From: JAWOJF01 sp046481785
Lineage (GTDB): Bacteria; Bacteroidota; Ignavibacteria; Ignavibacteriales; Ignavibacteriaceae
Length of the DNA: 10,498 bases
Assembly: GCA_046481785.1 (NCBI GenBank)
Contig: JAWOJF010000064.1
Location: forward strand, 1-10,498
Reading direction: 5' to 3'
Numbering within the stretch: position 1 is the first letter of the stretch; each line of letters opens with the position of its first letter. The translations under genes and the position numbers were made by a program. The notes below the pieces were generated by a model. It worked only from the letters and a program-made list of their open reading frames with translations, was not told the DNA's origin and searched no databases. Positions 1 to 6,119 of this stretch are shown here, in pieces.

Positions 1-1122
1 CATCGTGAACCGGATATGACTTATATAGAACAGACTGCCGAAGTTATATCAAAATATTTAAGAAAAGGACAATTGATTTCACTTGAATCAACAACATATC
101 CGGGTACAACCGATGAACTGCTTCTTCCTATGTTTGAGAATGCACCGGCTATTCAGGTTAAACTTCACAAATCAAAAATAAAAAATGAAGAGTTTGCTGT
201 AGCCGGAATTCCTGAAGAGAGTGTATTACCGGATACAGCTAACGGGATTGAGAAATTTAAAGTTGGTGAGGATTTTTTCCTGGCTTTTTCACCTGAGAGG
301 GAAGATCCCAATAACCCTAATTATTCAACCGCAACAATTCCTAAAGTTGTTGGAGGTATTACTCCGGCATGCCTGGAAGCTGCCCGGGCTTTATATAACA
401 ATGTTGTTGTAAACACTGTACCTGTCAGCTCTACCCGTGCAGCAGAAGCAACAAAGTTAACTGAAAATATTTACCGCTCAGTTAATATCGCTCTTGTTAA
501 TGAGCTGAAAATAGTGTTCGATAAAATGGGTATTGATGTGTGGGAAGTAATAGATGCCGCCGCTACCAAGCCGTTTGGTTTTCATCCTTTTTATCCGGGC
601 CCCGGTTTGGGTGGGCACTGTATTCCGATAGATCCATTTTATCTTACCTGGAAAGCAAGGGAGTATGAACTCCATACCAAATTTATTGAGCTTGCCGGGG
701 AGATAAACACTTTTATGCCTTATTATGTAATTGAAAAATCAATTGAAGCTTTAAACTCCCAGAAAAAAGCCCTTAATGGATCAAAAATACTTATTCTGGG
801 CGCTGCATATAAGAAAAATATTGATGATATGCGCGAATCGCCTTCTCTAAGATTGATTGAGCTTTTCCGCGAAAAAGGGGGCGAAGTATCTTACAGTGAT
901 CCTTACGTGCCAAAACTTCCCAAAACAAGAAGATATAATTACGATATGGTTTCGGTGGATCTGAACCCTCAAAATCTTGCAGAATATGACCTCGTTGTTT
1001 TAAGTACGGATCATGACGATTTTGACTACGTATGGCTTGAACAAAATGCAAAACTTATACTTGATACAAGAAATGCCTTTGGCAAAAGAAAAATAAAATC
1101 AGGAAAAGTTGTAAAAGCATAG
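1..1122 (+). CDS. wbpA: UDP-N-acetyl-D-glucosamine 6-dehydrogenase (WbpA type), 5'-truncated by window edge
   Basis: This is a UDP-glucose/GDP-mannose dehydrogenase family enzyme. The family performs the two-step NAD-dependent oxidation of a UDP-sugar C6 alcohol to the uronic acid in the cytoplasm. The reading frame is open from base 1: codons before the first ATG (position 16) read HREPD, which continues into MTYIEQTA and matches the family's conserved REPDxxYI stretch. The gene therefore starts upstream and the N-terminal Rossmann glycine motif (about 100 residues) is missing. Counting from that ATG, visible motifs are ESTTYPGTT (24-32), FFLAFSPERED (87-97), TKLTENIYRSVNIALVNE, and GLGGHCIPIDPFYL with catalytic Cys202 (codon 619-621). 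The C-terminal UDP-binding domain has ILGAAYKKNIDDMRESPS and ends near LDTRNAFG. The GGHCIPIDPFYLTWKARE form favours UDP-HexNAc dehydrogenases (WbpA/TviB) over Ugd. Residues about 42-78 look like an insertion of roughly 33 residues. The family call is firm; the exact substrate is inferred. Confidence 0.88.
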   Translation, partial: HREPDMTYIEQTAEVISKYLRKGQLISLESTTYPGTTDELLLPMFENAPAIQVKLHKSKIKNEEFAVAGIPEESVLPDTANGIEKFKVGEDFFLAFSPEREDPNNPNYSTATIPKVVGGITPACLEAARALYNNVVVNTVPVSSTRAAEATKLTENIYRSVNIALVNELKIVFDKMGIDVWEVIDAAATKPFGFHPFYPGPGLGGHCIPIDPFYLTWKAREYELHTKFIELAGEINTFMPYYVIEKSIEALNSQKKALNGSKILILGAAYKKNIDDMRESPSLRLIELFREKGGEVSYSDPYVPKLPKTRRYNYDMVSVDLNPQNLAEYDLVVLSTDHDDFDYVWLEQNAKLILDTRNAFGKRKIKSGKVVKA

Positions 1123-1174
1123 CCATTAAAACTTTATTTTCTTTTTCCCCGATTTAAATCATTAGTTTATTGTA

Positions 1175-1205
1175 GGGTCTGTTGTAAGAATTGTACAACA
1201 GGCCC
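1175..1205 (+). terminator. hairpin downstream of the dehydrogenase gene, possible terminator
   Basis: Twelve-base arms (1175-1186 and 1194-1205) pair along their full length with one G-U wobble around a 7-nt loop. The stem is GC-rich at its base (GGG/CCC). The tail after it is TTGCCTTATT, a poor U-tract, so termination efficiency is uncertain. It lies 52 bp after the dehydrogenase stop in a 150-bp gap before rfbA, a sensible place for a transcript boundary. The rest of that gap is AT-rich, with no gene seen and no convincing promoter. Confidence 0.45.
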
Positions 1206-1272
1206 TTGCCTTATTATAAAATCATTTTCTTATATTTACTTAATTAATTACTGAAAATAAGAAAAAGGTTTT

Positions 1273-2142
1273 ATGAAGGGAATCATTCTGGCCGGGGGAT
1301 CGGGCTCGCGTCTTTATCCGATCACAAAAGTATACAGTAAACAGCTCACTTTAATATATGACAAACCTCTAATCTATTACCCCCTTTCAATTTTAATGCT
1401 TTCGGGTATAAAGGATATACTTATTATATCTAATAAAGAAACAATACCACTATATGAGCAATTATTTGAAAGTGGCTCTCATCTCGGAATGAATATCCAA
1501 TATGCAATCCAGGAAGCGCCTAACGGAATAGCTGAGGCATTTATCATTGGAGAAAAATTTATAAACGGGGATGATGTTTGTCTTATACTGGGAGATAATA
1601 TCTTTTATGGATATCTCGATTTTCTTTATAAGGCCATAAAAAATAACAAAGCAGCAACAATATTCGGGTATAGGGTTAATGATCCCGAACGTTACGGTAT
1701 AGTTGAGTTCGATAAAAACGGCAATGCTATATCTATTGAAGAAAAGCCCAAAGTGCCAAAATCCCAGTATGCAGTTCCCGGATTATATATATATAATAAT
1801 CAGGTGGTTGAAATTTCTAAAAATCTTAAACCATCCGGCAGAGGTGAATTGGAAATAACAGATGTAAACAGAGAATATTTAAAAAGAGGTCAGCTTAAAG
1901 TAGAAAAAATAGGAAGAGGAATAGCCTGGCTTGATACAGGAACTCCGGAAGCTCTGCTGCAGGCTTCCAGTTTCTTTGGTGTTATTGAACAAAGGCAGGG
2001 TATGAAAGTAGCCTGTATTGAGGAAATTGCATATACAATGAAATTCATTAACCGGAGCCGGTTTTCTGATCTAATTAATTCAATGCCAAAATGTTATTAC
2101 AGGGAATACCTGGAAAGAATTTTTAATGATGAAGGTAACTAA
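1273..2142 (+). CDS. rfbA: glucose-1-phosphate thymidylyltransferase
   Basis: RfbA/RmlA joins dTTP and glucose-1-phosphate to give dTDP-glucose and pyrophosphate, the entry step to dTDP-rhamnose and related dTDP-6-deoxy and amino sugars. The 289-residue length is typical. The N-terminal nucleotidyltransferase signature GGSGSRLYPIT lies at residues 8-18, with Arg13 and the following SKQ (Lys23). The metal-binding aspartate is Asp108 in LILGDNIFYG. Also present are EAPNGIAEAF (81-90), YGIVEFD, EEKP, GRGELEITDVN and WLDTGTP, all diagnostic of RmlA. Two signature positions differ from the common form: GSGSR instead of GSGTR, and KQLTLIYDKP instead of KQLLPVYDKP, both conservative. The ATG at 1273 is preceded by AAAAAGG, 5 bases upstream, and begins directly with the MKGIILAGG strand. 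Its 3' end overlaps rfbC by 17 bp. RfbB and RfbD are not in the window. Confidence 0.96.
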   Translation: MKGIILAGGSGSRLYPITKVYSKQLTLIYDKPLIYYPLSILMLSGIKDILIISNKETIPLYEQLFESGSHLGMNIQYAIQEAPNGIAEAFIIGEKFINGDDVCLILGDNIFYGYLDFLYKAIKNNKAATIFGYRVNDPERYGIVEFDKNGNAISIEEKPKVPKSQYAVPGLYIYNNQVVEISKNLKPSGRGELEITDVNREYLKRGQLKVEKIGRGIAWLDTGTPEALLQASSFFGVIEQRQGMKVACIEEIAYTMKFINRSRFSDLINSMPKCYYREYLERIFNDEGN

Positions 2143-2674
2143 AACTAAACTGGAAGGATTACTTGTTATTCAGCCTGATGTTTTCCGGGATTCACGGGGA
2201 TATTTTTTTGAATCTTTTTCTTCTAAAAAATATGAAGAATTTGGGAATAAACTTTTTGTACAGGATAATATATCCAAATCACAAAAGAACACTGTAAGAG
2301 GCCTGCATTACCAGGCAAGTGAAAAGGCACAGGGGAAACTCTGCCAGGTTATATACGGAAAAGTTCTTGATGTTGCTGTTGATATAAGGTTTGGTTCACC
2401 TACATTTGGGCACTATCATTCGGAAATTTTATCGGAAGGAAATCATATGCAGATGTGGATACCTCCCGGATTTGCACATGGCTTCTCTGTCCTTTCCGAT
2501 GAAGCAATCTTTCATTATAAATGCACAGAATTCTACAGCAAAGAACATGAACGGGGAATACGCTTTAATGATCCGCAGCTAAATATTAGCTGGCAGGTTA
2601 TTGAACCTATTGTTTCTGAAAAAGATTTAAAGGCTGTATTGTTTAAGGATACTGAAGAAGATTTTAGAATCTAA
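2126..2674 (+). CDS. rfbC: dTDP-4-dehydrorhamnose 3,5-epimerase
   Basis: RfbC/RmlC is a cupin-fold epimerase that inverts C3 and C5 of dTDP-4-keto-6-deoxyglucose, giving the L-rhamnose precursor. Its 182 residues match the usual length. Motifs include FRDSRGYFFESF (20-31), QDNISKS (46-52), VRGLHYQ with the expected catalytic base His61, and GKLCQVIYGKVLDVAVDIR with conserved Lys71. IPPGFAHGF lies at 112-120, and the catalytic tyrosine is expected within YKCTEFY (131-137). The gene begins inside rfbA. Two adjacent ATGs (2126 and 2129) are possible starts; GGAAAG at 2112-2117 gives the better spacing to 2126. The 17-bp overlap implies translational coupling with rfbA. It converges on hicB with an 18-bp gap. 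It may serve rhamnose or another dTDP-6-deoxysugar, depending on partners outside the window. Confidence 0.95.
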   Translation: MMKVTKTKLEGLLVIQPDVFRDSRGYFFESFSSKKYEEFGNKLFVQDNISKSQKNTVRGLHYQASEKAQGKLCQVIYGKVLDVAVDIRFGSPTFGHYHSEILSEGNHMQMWIPPGFAHGFSVLSDEAIFHYKCTEFYSKEHERGIRFNDPQLNISWQVIEPIVSEKDLKAVLFKDTEEDFRI

Positions 2675-2692
2675 AAAAAACAACTATCTCAA

Positions 2693-3013
2693 TTAACTTG
2701 CATTTTTTAATACATCAATAATCCAGTTATTCAGACTTTTCCCTTGTCTGAAAGCCCTTAAATATATTTGATGATGCAGATCTGAAGGTATTCTTAAAAC
2801 GAATTTACCTGAAAAAGGTTTATCCGGTTCTTCTCCCCTTTCTTTACAGAAATCCAGGTAATCGTCTACTGACTCCCTGAATGCACTTTCAATTTCATTC
2901 ACGTCTTTTCCCTGGAATGTTATAACGTCCTTAGTGTCCAGCACCTCACCGTGAAAGATTTTTCCTTCATCATCGTATTCAACATGTCCTGTATAACCTT
3001 TATGCTTTAGCAT
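2693..3013 (-). CDS. hicB: HicB-family antitoxin
   Basis: HicB antitoxins bind and neutralise the HicA toxin and, through a DNA-binding C-terminus, repress their own promoter. The 106-residue protein starts with the HicB partial-RNase-H-like fold. Visible are GYTGHVEYDDEGKIFHGEVL (residues 6-25), DVITFQGKDVNEIESAFRE and SVDDYLDFCKERGEEPDKPFSG. The C-terminal part reads FVLRIPSDLHHQIYLRAF followed by GKSLNNWIIDVL, a beta strand plus two helices typical of a ribbon-helix-helix domain. It overlaps hicA by 14 bp. A GGAG inside hicA (plus-strand 3020-3023), 6 bases before its ATG, acts as its ribosome binding site. It is encoded opposite to the flanking sugar genes, so it is an independent unit placed in the locus. 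The family assignment is confident. Confidence 0.93.
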   Translation of the reverse strand: MLKHKGYTGHVEYDDEGKIFHGEVLDTKDVITFQGKDVNEIESAFRESVDDYLDFCKERGEEPDKPFSGKFVLRIPSDLHHQIYLRAFRQGKSLNNWIIDVLKNAS

Positions 3014-3272
3014 TTTTAACTCCAGCTTCTATTAAAAATTTTCTCATTGATTTTAGTGCACCTTCATCTGTCTCTTTTTTAGGATGCGGGCGGTGAAACA
3101 CAGCCCTAACCCCATTTAGATATATTCGGACTCTTGATCCGCTGCCCTCACTTATTTCTGCACCCAAAGCAGTTAATACTTTTATAATATCTGTCCATAA
3201 AATATTTGATTGAACCGGTTCTCTAAAAATATTCTCAATAATAATTTTTTGCTTTGAGTTAAGCTTATTCAT
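3000..3272 (-). CDS. hicA: HicA-family toxin
   Basis: HicA toxins are small double-stranded-RNA-binding-fold ribonucleases that cleave mRNA and arrest growth until bound by HicB. This 90-residue protein matches the longer HicA subfamily. It has NSKQKIIIENIFREPV (5-20), LWTDIIKVLTALGAEISEGSGSRVRI (25-50), then NGVRAVFHRPHPKKETDEGALKSMRKFLIEAGV. In classical HicA the catalytic histidine follows a GS pair; here that place reads GSR (Arg47), and histidines occur later at 60 and 63. Activity is therefore likely from family and operon context but not proven by the motif. The gene lies upstream of hicB with a 14-bp overlap. There is no Shine-Dalgarno sequence before the ATG, which sits at the end of a palindrome (see the promoter entry). 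Confidence 0.88.
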   Translation of the reverse strand: MNKLNSKQKIIIENIFREPVQSNILWTDIIKVLTALGAEISEGSGSRVRIYLNGVRAVFHRPHPKKETDEGALKSMRKFLIEAGVKNAKA

Positions 3273-3307
3273 AGTACTAATATATAGTACTATACTTAAA
3301 ATATCAA
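3271..3307 (-). promoter_or_regulatory. hicAB promoter with overlapping palindromic operator; transcript probably leaderless
   Basis: On the minus strand TTGATA (plus coordinates 3302-3307), a 17-bp spacer and TATATT (3279-3284) form a good sigma-70-like promoter. Seven bases after the -10 box lies the A of the hicA ATG (3272), so transcription would start at or next to the start codon. A perfect inverted repeat with 9-bp arms ATAGTACTA/TAGTACTAT (3271-3279 and 3285-3293) and a 5-bp centre covers the -10 box and the first two bases of the start codon. This is the expected position for an autorepression operator bound by the ribbon-helix-helix end of HicB. The motifs and palindrome are seen directly; start site and regulator are inferred. 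Confidence 0.6.
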
Positions 3308-3410
3308 TATAATTGTCTTGTCCCTTTTACCAGCCCCACATCATCGAAAATCAATAGTTTTCATTTCCTTCCAAAACTAAGTAACTTTAAAAACACTTTT
3401 AGGAGAATTT

Positions 3411-4583
3411 ATGCAGGTTCCACTGTTGGATCTTAAACAGCAGTACAGGTCATTAAAAAAAGAGCTTGATGAAGCAGTACTGCGGGTTGCAGAGTCGCAA
3501 TATTTTATTCTCGGACCCGAAGTAGAAAAGATGGAAAAATCATTAAGTGAATACCTGGGCAGCAAATATGCTCTTGGTGTTTCTTCTGGTACCGATGCAC
3601 TGCTTTTGGCTTTAATGGCAGCCGGAATTCAGCCGGGAGATGAGGTAATTGTCCCCACCTATTCATTTTTTGCTACTGCCGGTGTGGTATCCCGTTTAAA
3701 TGCTGTTCCTGTATTAGCTGATAATGATCCTGTTACCTTTAATATAGATCCCGCGGAAATAGAAAAAAGAATTACACGAAAAACGAAGGCTATTATTCCG
3801 GTACATTTATACGGTCAGAGCGCTGATATGGGCCCTATTATGGAAATTGCACAAAGACATAAATTAATTGTTATCGAAGATGCAGCTCAGGCAATTGGAG
3901 TTCAGTACGAAGATGGGAAAAAAGTTGGTACTATTGGTGATATAGGATGTTATTCTTTTTTCCCCAGTAAAAATTTAGGCTGTTTTGGAGACGGCGGACT
4001 TGTAGTAACAGACAACGATGAGCTTTATGAAAAATTACATATCATGCGTGTTCATGGAGGTAAACCTAAATACTATCACAAAGTAATCGGGGGCAATTTC
4101 CGGCTTGATGCCTTACAGGCTGCTGTAATAAGTGTAAAGCTTCCTCACCTTGATTCATGGTCTGCTAAAAGACGTAAAAATGCAGAGATATATACACAGC
4201 TTTTTATACAAGCCGGATTATCAGGGGAAGAAGGTAAAACATCCTTTAATCCTAAAAATAAAGTACTCCTTCCAAAAGCAATTTATAAAGACAAAGCAGG
4301 GTCTGTAAAAAATTATCACATATATAATCAATATATTATCAGGGTAGAAAACCGGGATGATGTAAGAAAATACCTCACTGATAACAACATAAGTACCGAA
4401 ATATATTATCCTATTCCTTTCCATCTGCAGGAATGTTTTGCAGATCTTGGATACCAAAAGGGAGATTTCCCCAATTCAGAATTTTCTGCGGATACATCAA
4501 TTGCGCTGCCTATCTACCCCGAATTGACAGAAGAACAATTAAAATATGTGGTTGATAAAATAAATGAAGCGGTAAACAAATGA
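3411..4583 (+). CDS. DegT/DnrJ/EryC1/StrS family PLP-dependent nucleotide-sugar aminotransferase
   Basis: These fold-type-I PLP enzymes transfer an amino group, usually from glutamate, to a keto-sugar nucleotide. The 390-residue protein shows the family landmarks in order. These are VPLLDLKQQY (3-12), SSGTDALLLAL (58-68; phosphate-binding turn), GDEVIVPTYSFFATA (76-90), and PVHLYGQSADM (130-140). EDAAQAIG (156-163) carries Asp157, which contacts the pyridine nitrogen, and Gln160. FFPSKNLGCFGDGG carries the Schiff-base Lys187, then HGG and NFRLDALQAA. The C-terminal substrate domain ends with IYYPIPFHLQE and LPIYPELTEEQ. A strong AGGAG at 3401-3405 precedes the ATG by 5 bases. It resembles WbpE/FdtB/QdtB-type 3-aminotransferases. 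A WbpE-like role would fit the upstream dehydrogenase and an FdtB-like role would fit rfbA; the sequence alone does not decide. The 138-bp gap before it holds the divergent hicAB promoter. Confidence 0.93.
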   Translation: MQVPLLDLKQQYRSLKKELDEAVLRVAESQYFILGPEVEKMEKSLSEYLGSKYALGVSSGTDALLLALMAAGIQPGDEVIVPTYSFFATAGVVSRLNAVPVLADNDPVTFNIDPAEIEKRITRKTKAIIPVHLYGQSADMGPIMEIAQRHKLIVIEDAAQAIGVQYEDGKKVGTIGDIGCYSFFPSKNLGCFGDGGLVVTDNDELYEKLHIMRVHGGKPKYYHKVIGGNFRLDALQAAVISVKLPHLDSWSAKRRKNAEIYTQLFIQAGLSGEEGKTSFNPKNKVLLPKAIYKDKAGSVKNYHIYNQYIIRVENRDDVRKYLTDNNISTEIYYPIPFHLQECFADLGYQKGDFPNSEFSADTSIALPIYPELTEEQLKYVVDKINEAVNK

Positions 4584-4669
4584 TTGAATATCTGCATGAA
4601 GGTATGAACATTGCATACGGTATTTCTCAATACACTCATGCTAAAGAGGAACTAATTTTATTATGTTGA
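4580..4669 (+). other. 29-codon micro-ORF bridging the aminotransferase and fcl
   Basis: An ATG overlaps the aminotransferase stop (ATGA, 4580-4583) and opens a 29-codon frame that stops at 4667-4669, inside the first codons of fcl (ATG at 4663). The peptide starts MIEYLHEGMNIAYG and contains SQYTHAKEEL; I do not recognise it. The double overlap would allow ribosomes to pass from one gene to the next across a 79-bp gap. It may equally be chance, since the fcl ribosome binding site (AGAGGA, about 4645-4650) lies inside it. Confidence 0.2.
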
Positions 4670-5610
4670 AAAATAAAAAAATATACATTGCCGGGCATCG
4701 CGGTATGGTAGGTTCGGCAATAATGAGAAGTCTTGAAGCGAATGGGTATAGTAATCTTATATACCGGAGCTTTGAAGAATTAAATTTGGCAAGACAGGAA
4801 GAAGTAGAGGCATTCTTTAAGAATGAGAAGCCCGAAATAGTAATAGTAGCTGCTGCAAAAGTGGGCGGAATTTTAGCCAATAATACATACCGGGCTGAGT
4901 TTATTTATGAAAACCTGATGATCCAGTCGAATATAATTCATTCTGCATATTTCAATGGAGCAGAAAAATTAATTTTTCTTGGAAGCTCGTGTATTTATCC
5001 AAAACTAGCACCGCAGCCCATGAAGGAGGAGTATCTGCTTTCCGGTTATCTTGAGTATACCAATGAACCTTATGCCATTGCAAAAATTGCAGGAATAAAA
5101 TTATGTGAAAACTATTATAAACAGTATGGAAGTAATTTTTATTCTGCAATGCCTACAAATCTGTACGGGATAAATGATAATTTTAATTTAGAGACATCTC
5201 ATGTACTTCCTGCATTAATAAGAAAATTCCATGAAGCAAAACTGAATAATTTAAGTGAAGTTGTTATGTGGGGCAGCGGCAAACCCAAAAGGGAGTTTCT
5301 TTTTGTTGATGACCTGGCTGAGGCTATCCGTTTCCTTATGGAAAAGGTAAATGCAGAAGACCTATACGAAAAGGGAATTTCACAAATAAATATTGGCACC
5401 GGTGAAGATCTTACAATAGATGAACTTGCAAATTTAATTTCGGAGGTCGTTGGATTTAAAGGTAAAATTGTACATGATTCATCCAAACCGGATGGTACAC
5501 CAAGAAAACTGATGGATGTTACCAGGATAAACAACCTTGGCTGGAAACATAAAACAAGCCTGAAAGAAGGCCTGGAAAAAACATATCATTGGTTTAAAAA
5601 TAAACATTAA
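4663..5610 (+). CDS. fcl: GDP-L-fucose synthase
   Basis: Fcl (WcaG) is an NADPH-dependent short-chain dehydrogenase with epimerase and reductase activity. It turns GDP-4-keto-6-deoxy-D-mannose, the Gmd product, into GDP-L-fucose in the cytoplasm. The 315-residue length is normal. The nucleotide-binding motif GHRGMVGSAI is at 11-20. AAAKVGGILANN (63-74) is an Fcl-specific signature. The catalytic set is Ser108 in LGSSCIYP, Cys110, Tyr137 and Lys141 in NEPYAIAKIAG, and His180 in ETSHVLPALIRKFHEAK. These match the S/C/Y/K/H positions of E. coli Fcl closely. Also seen are MWGSGKPKREFLFVDDLAEA, NIGTGEDLTI and DGTPRKLMDVTR. The ATG start is followed directly by the first Rossmann strand; AGAGGA lies about 12 bases upstream, slightly far. 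A four-helix-bundle gene separates it from gmd, its usual direct neighbour. Confidence 0.97.
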   Translation: MLKNKKIYIAGHRGMVGSAIMRSLEANGYSNLIYRSFEELNLARQEEVEAFFKNEKPEIVIVAAAKVGGILANNTYRAEFIYENLMIQSNIIHSAYFNGAEKLIFLGSSCIYPKLAPQPMKEEYLLSGYLEYTNEPYAIAKIAGIKLCENYYKQYGSNFYSAMPTNLYGINDNFNLETSHVLPALIRKFHEAKLNNLSEVVMWGSGKPKREFLFVDDLAEAIRFLMEKVNAEDLYEKGISQINIGTGEDLTIDELANLISEVVGFKGKIVHDSSKPDGTPRKLMDVTRINNLGWKHKTSLKEGLEKTYHWFKNKH

Positions 5611-5642
5611 TGTATGTTTGAATGGATGTATGAATGTATGTT
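5611..5642 (+). repeat. left octamer array: four tandem TGWATGNN units
   Basis: Starting at the base after the fcl stop codon are four exact 8-bp units with cores TGTATG, TGAATG, TGTATG, TGTATG, each followed by a different dinucleotide (TT, GA, AA, TT). The array is the inverted counterpart of the one at 6120-6151. Unit borders and order were read directly from the sequence. Confidence 0.8.
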
Positions 5643-5663
5643 CAAATAATTTAGAGAATTATT

Positions 5664-6119
5664 ATGAAAGCAAAGTACATTGAAACAAATAAAAATATTA
5701 ACCGGGGATACAGAAAGCTTGATGTTTGGAAAGAGGCCATTGAACTATTTACAATAGTGCGTAAAAAAATGAAAACAGATAAGGATGTTCCTTTTAAAAT
5801 AAAGGGACAAATTCAGGATGCAGTATTCTCTGTTTCTTCTAATATTGCAGAAGGTTATTGCAGAAGATCAATTAAAGAAAATATTCAGTTTAACACTATA
5901 GCGCTCGCTTCTCTGGGCGAGTCATACACGCAGATATTTGCTTTATTCAACTCAGATGATGTTAGTGAAGATTGGTTTAATGAATTTGATTCTATGCATT
6001 ATTGTTTGGAAAACAAATTAGTCAGTCTTAATAAATCATTTATTCAAAAGCTTAATCTAAATGAAAAATGGAATAATGATTATCAAGTAAAAGAAATAAT
6101 TGAAGCATACAACTCTTAA
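5664..6119 (+). CDS. four-helix-bundle protein, S23 / 23S rRNA intervening-sequence protein family
   Basis: This family forms small four-helix bundles, often pentameric, and includes IVS-encoded proteins of 23S rRNA; the Avd protein of diversity-generating retroelements has a related fold. The cellular role is unknown. The 151-residue protein carries the family hallmarks: YRKLDVWKEAIEL (16-28), then a charged helix, FKIKGQIQDAVFSVSSNIAEGY with the SNIAEG core at 59-64, then a helix containing QFNTIALASLGESYTQ. The C-terminal helix ends in KEIIEAYNS. It is somewhat longer than the usual 115-130 residues because of about 15 extra N-terminal residues and a C-terminal tail. There is no signal peptide or membrane segment. 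The ATG at 5664 has only a weak AGAG upstream (5653-5656). It interrupts the fcl-gmd pair and is flanked by inverted octamer arrays. No reverse transcriptase or template repeat is near, so an Avd role is not supported here. Confidence 0.88.
   Translation: MKAKYIETNKNINRGYRKLDVWKEAIELFTIVRKKMKTDKDVPFKIKGQIQDAVFSVSSNIAEGYCRRSIKENIQFNTIALASLGESYTQIFALFNSDDVSEDWFNEFDSMHYCLENKLVSLNKSFIQKLNLNEKWNNDYQVKEIIEAYNS

Noticed and set aside
1192..1225. TTGTAC followed at 17-18 bp by TTATAA/TATAAA as a promoter for rfbA
   Set aside because: The -35 candidate lies inside the hairpin and matches poorly, and such matches are frequent in this AT-rich gap.
5664..6119. A diversity-generating retroelement, since the bundle protein resembles Avd
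   Set aside because: No reverse transcriptase, template repeat or variable repeat is seen in the window; stand-alone S23 proteins are a different, common group.
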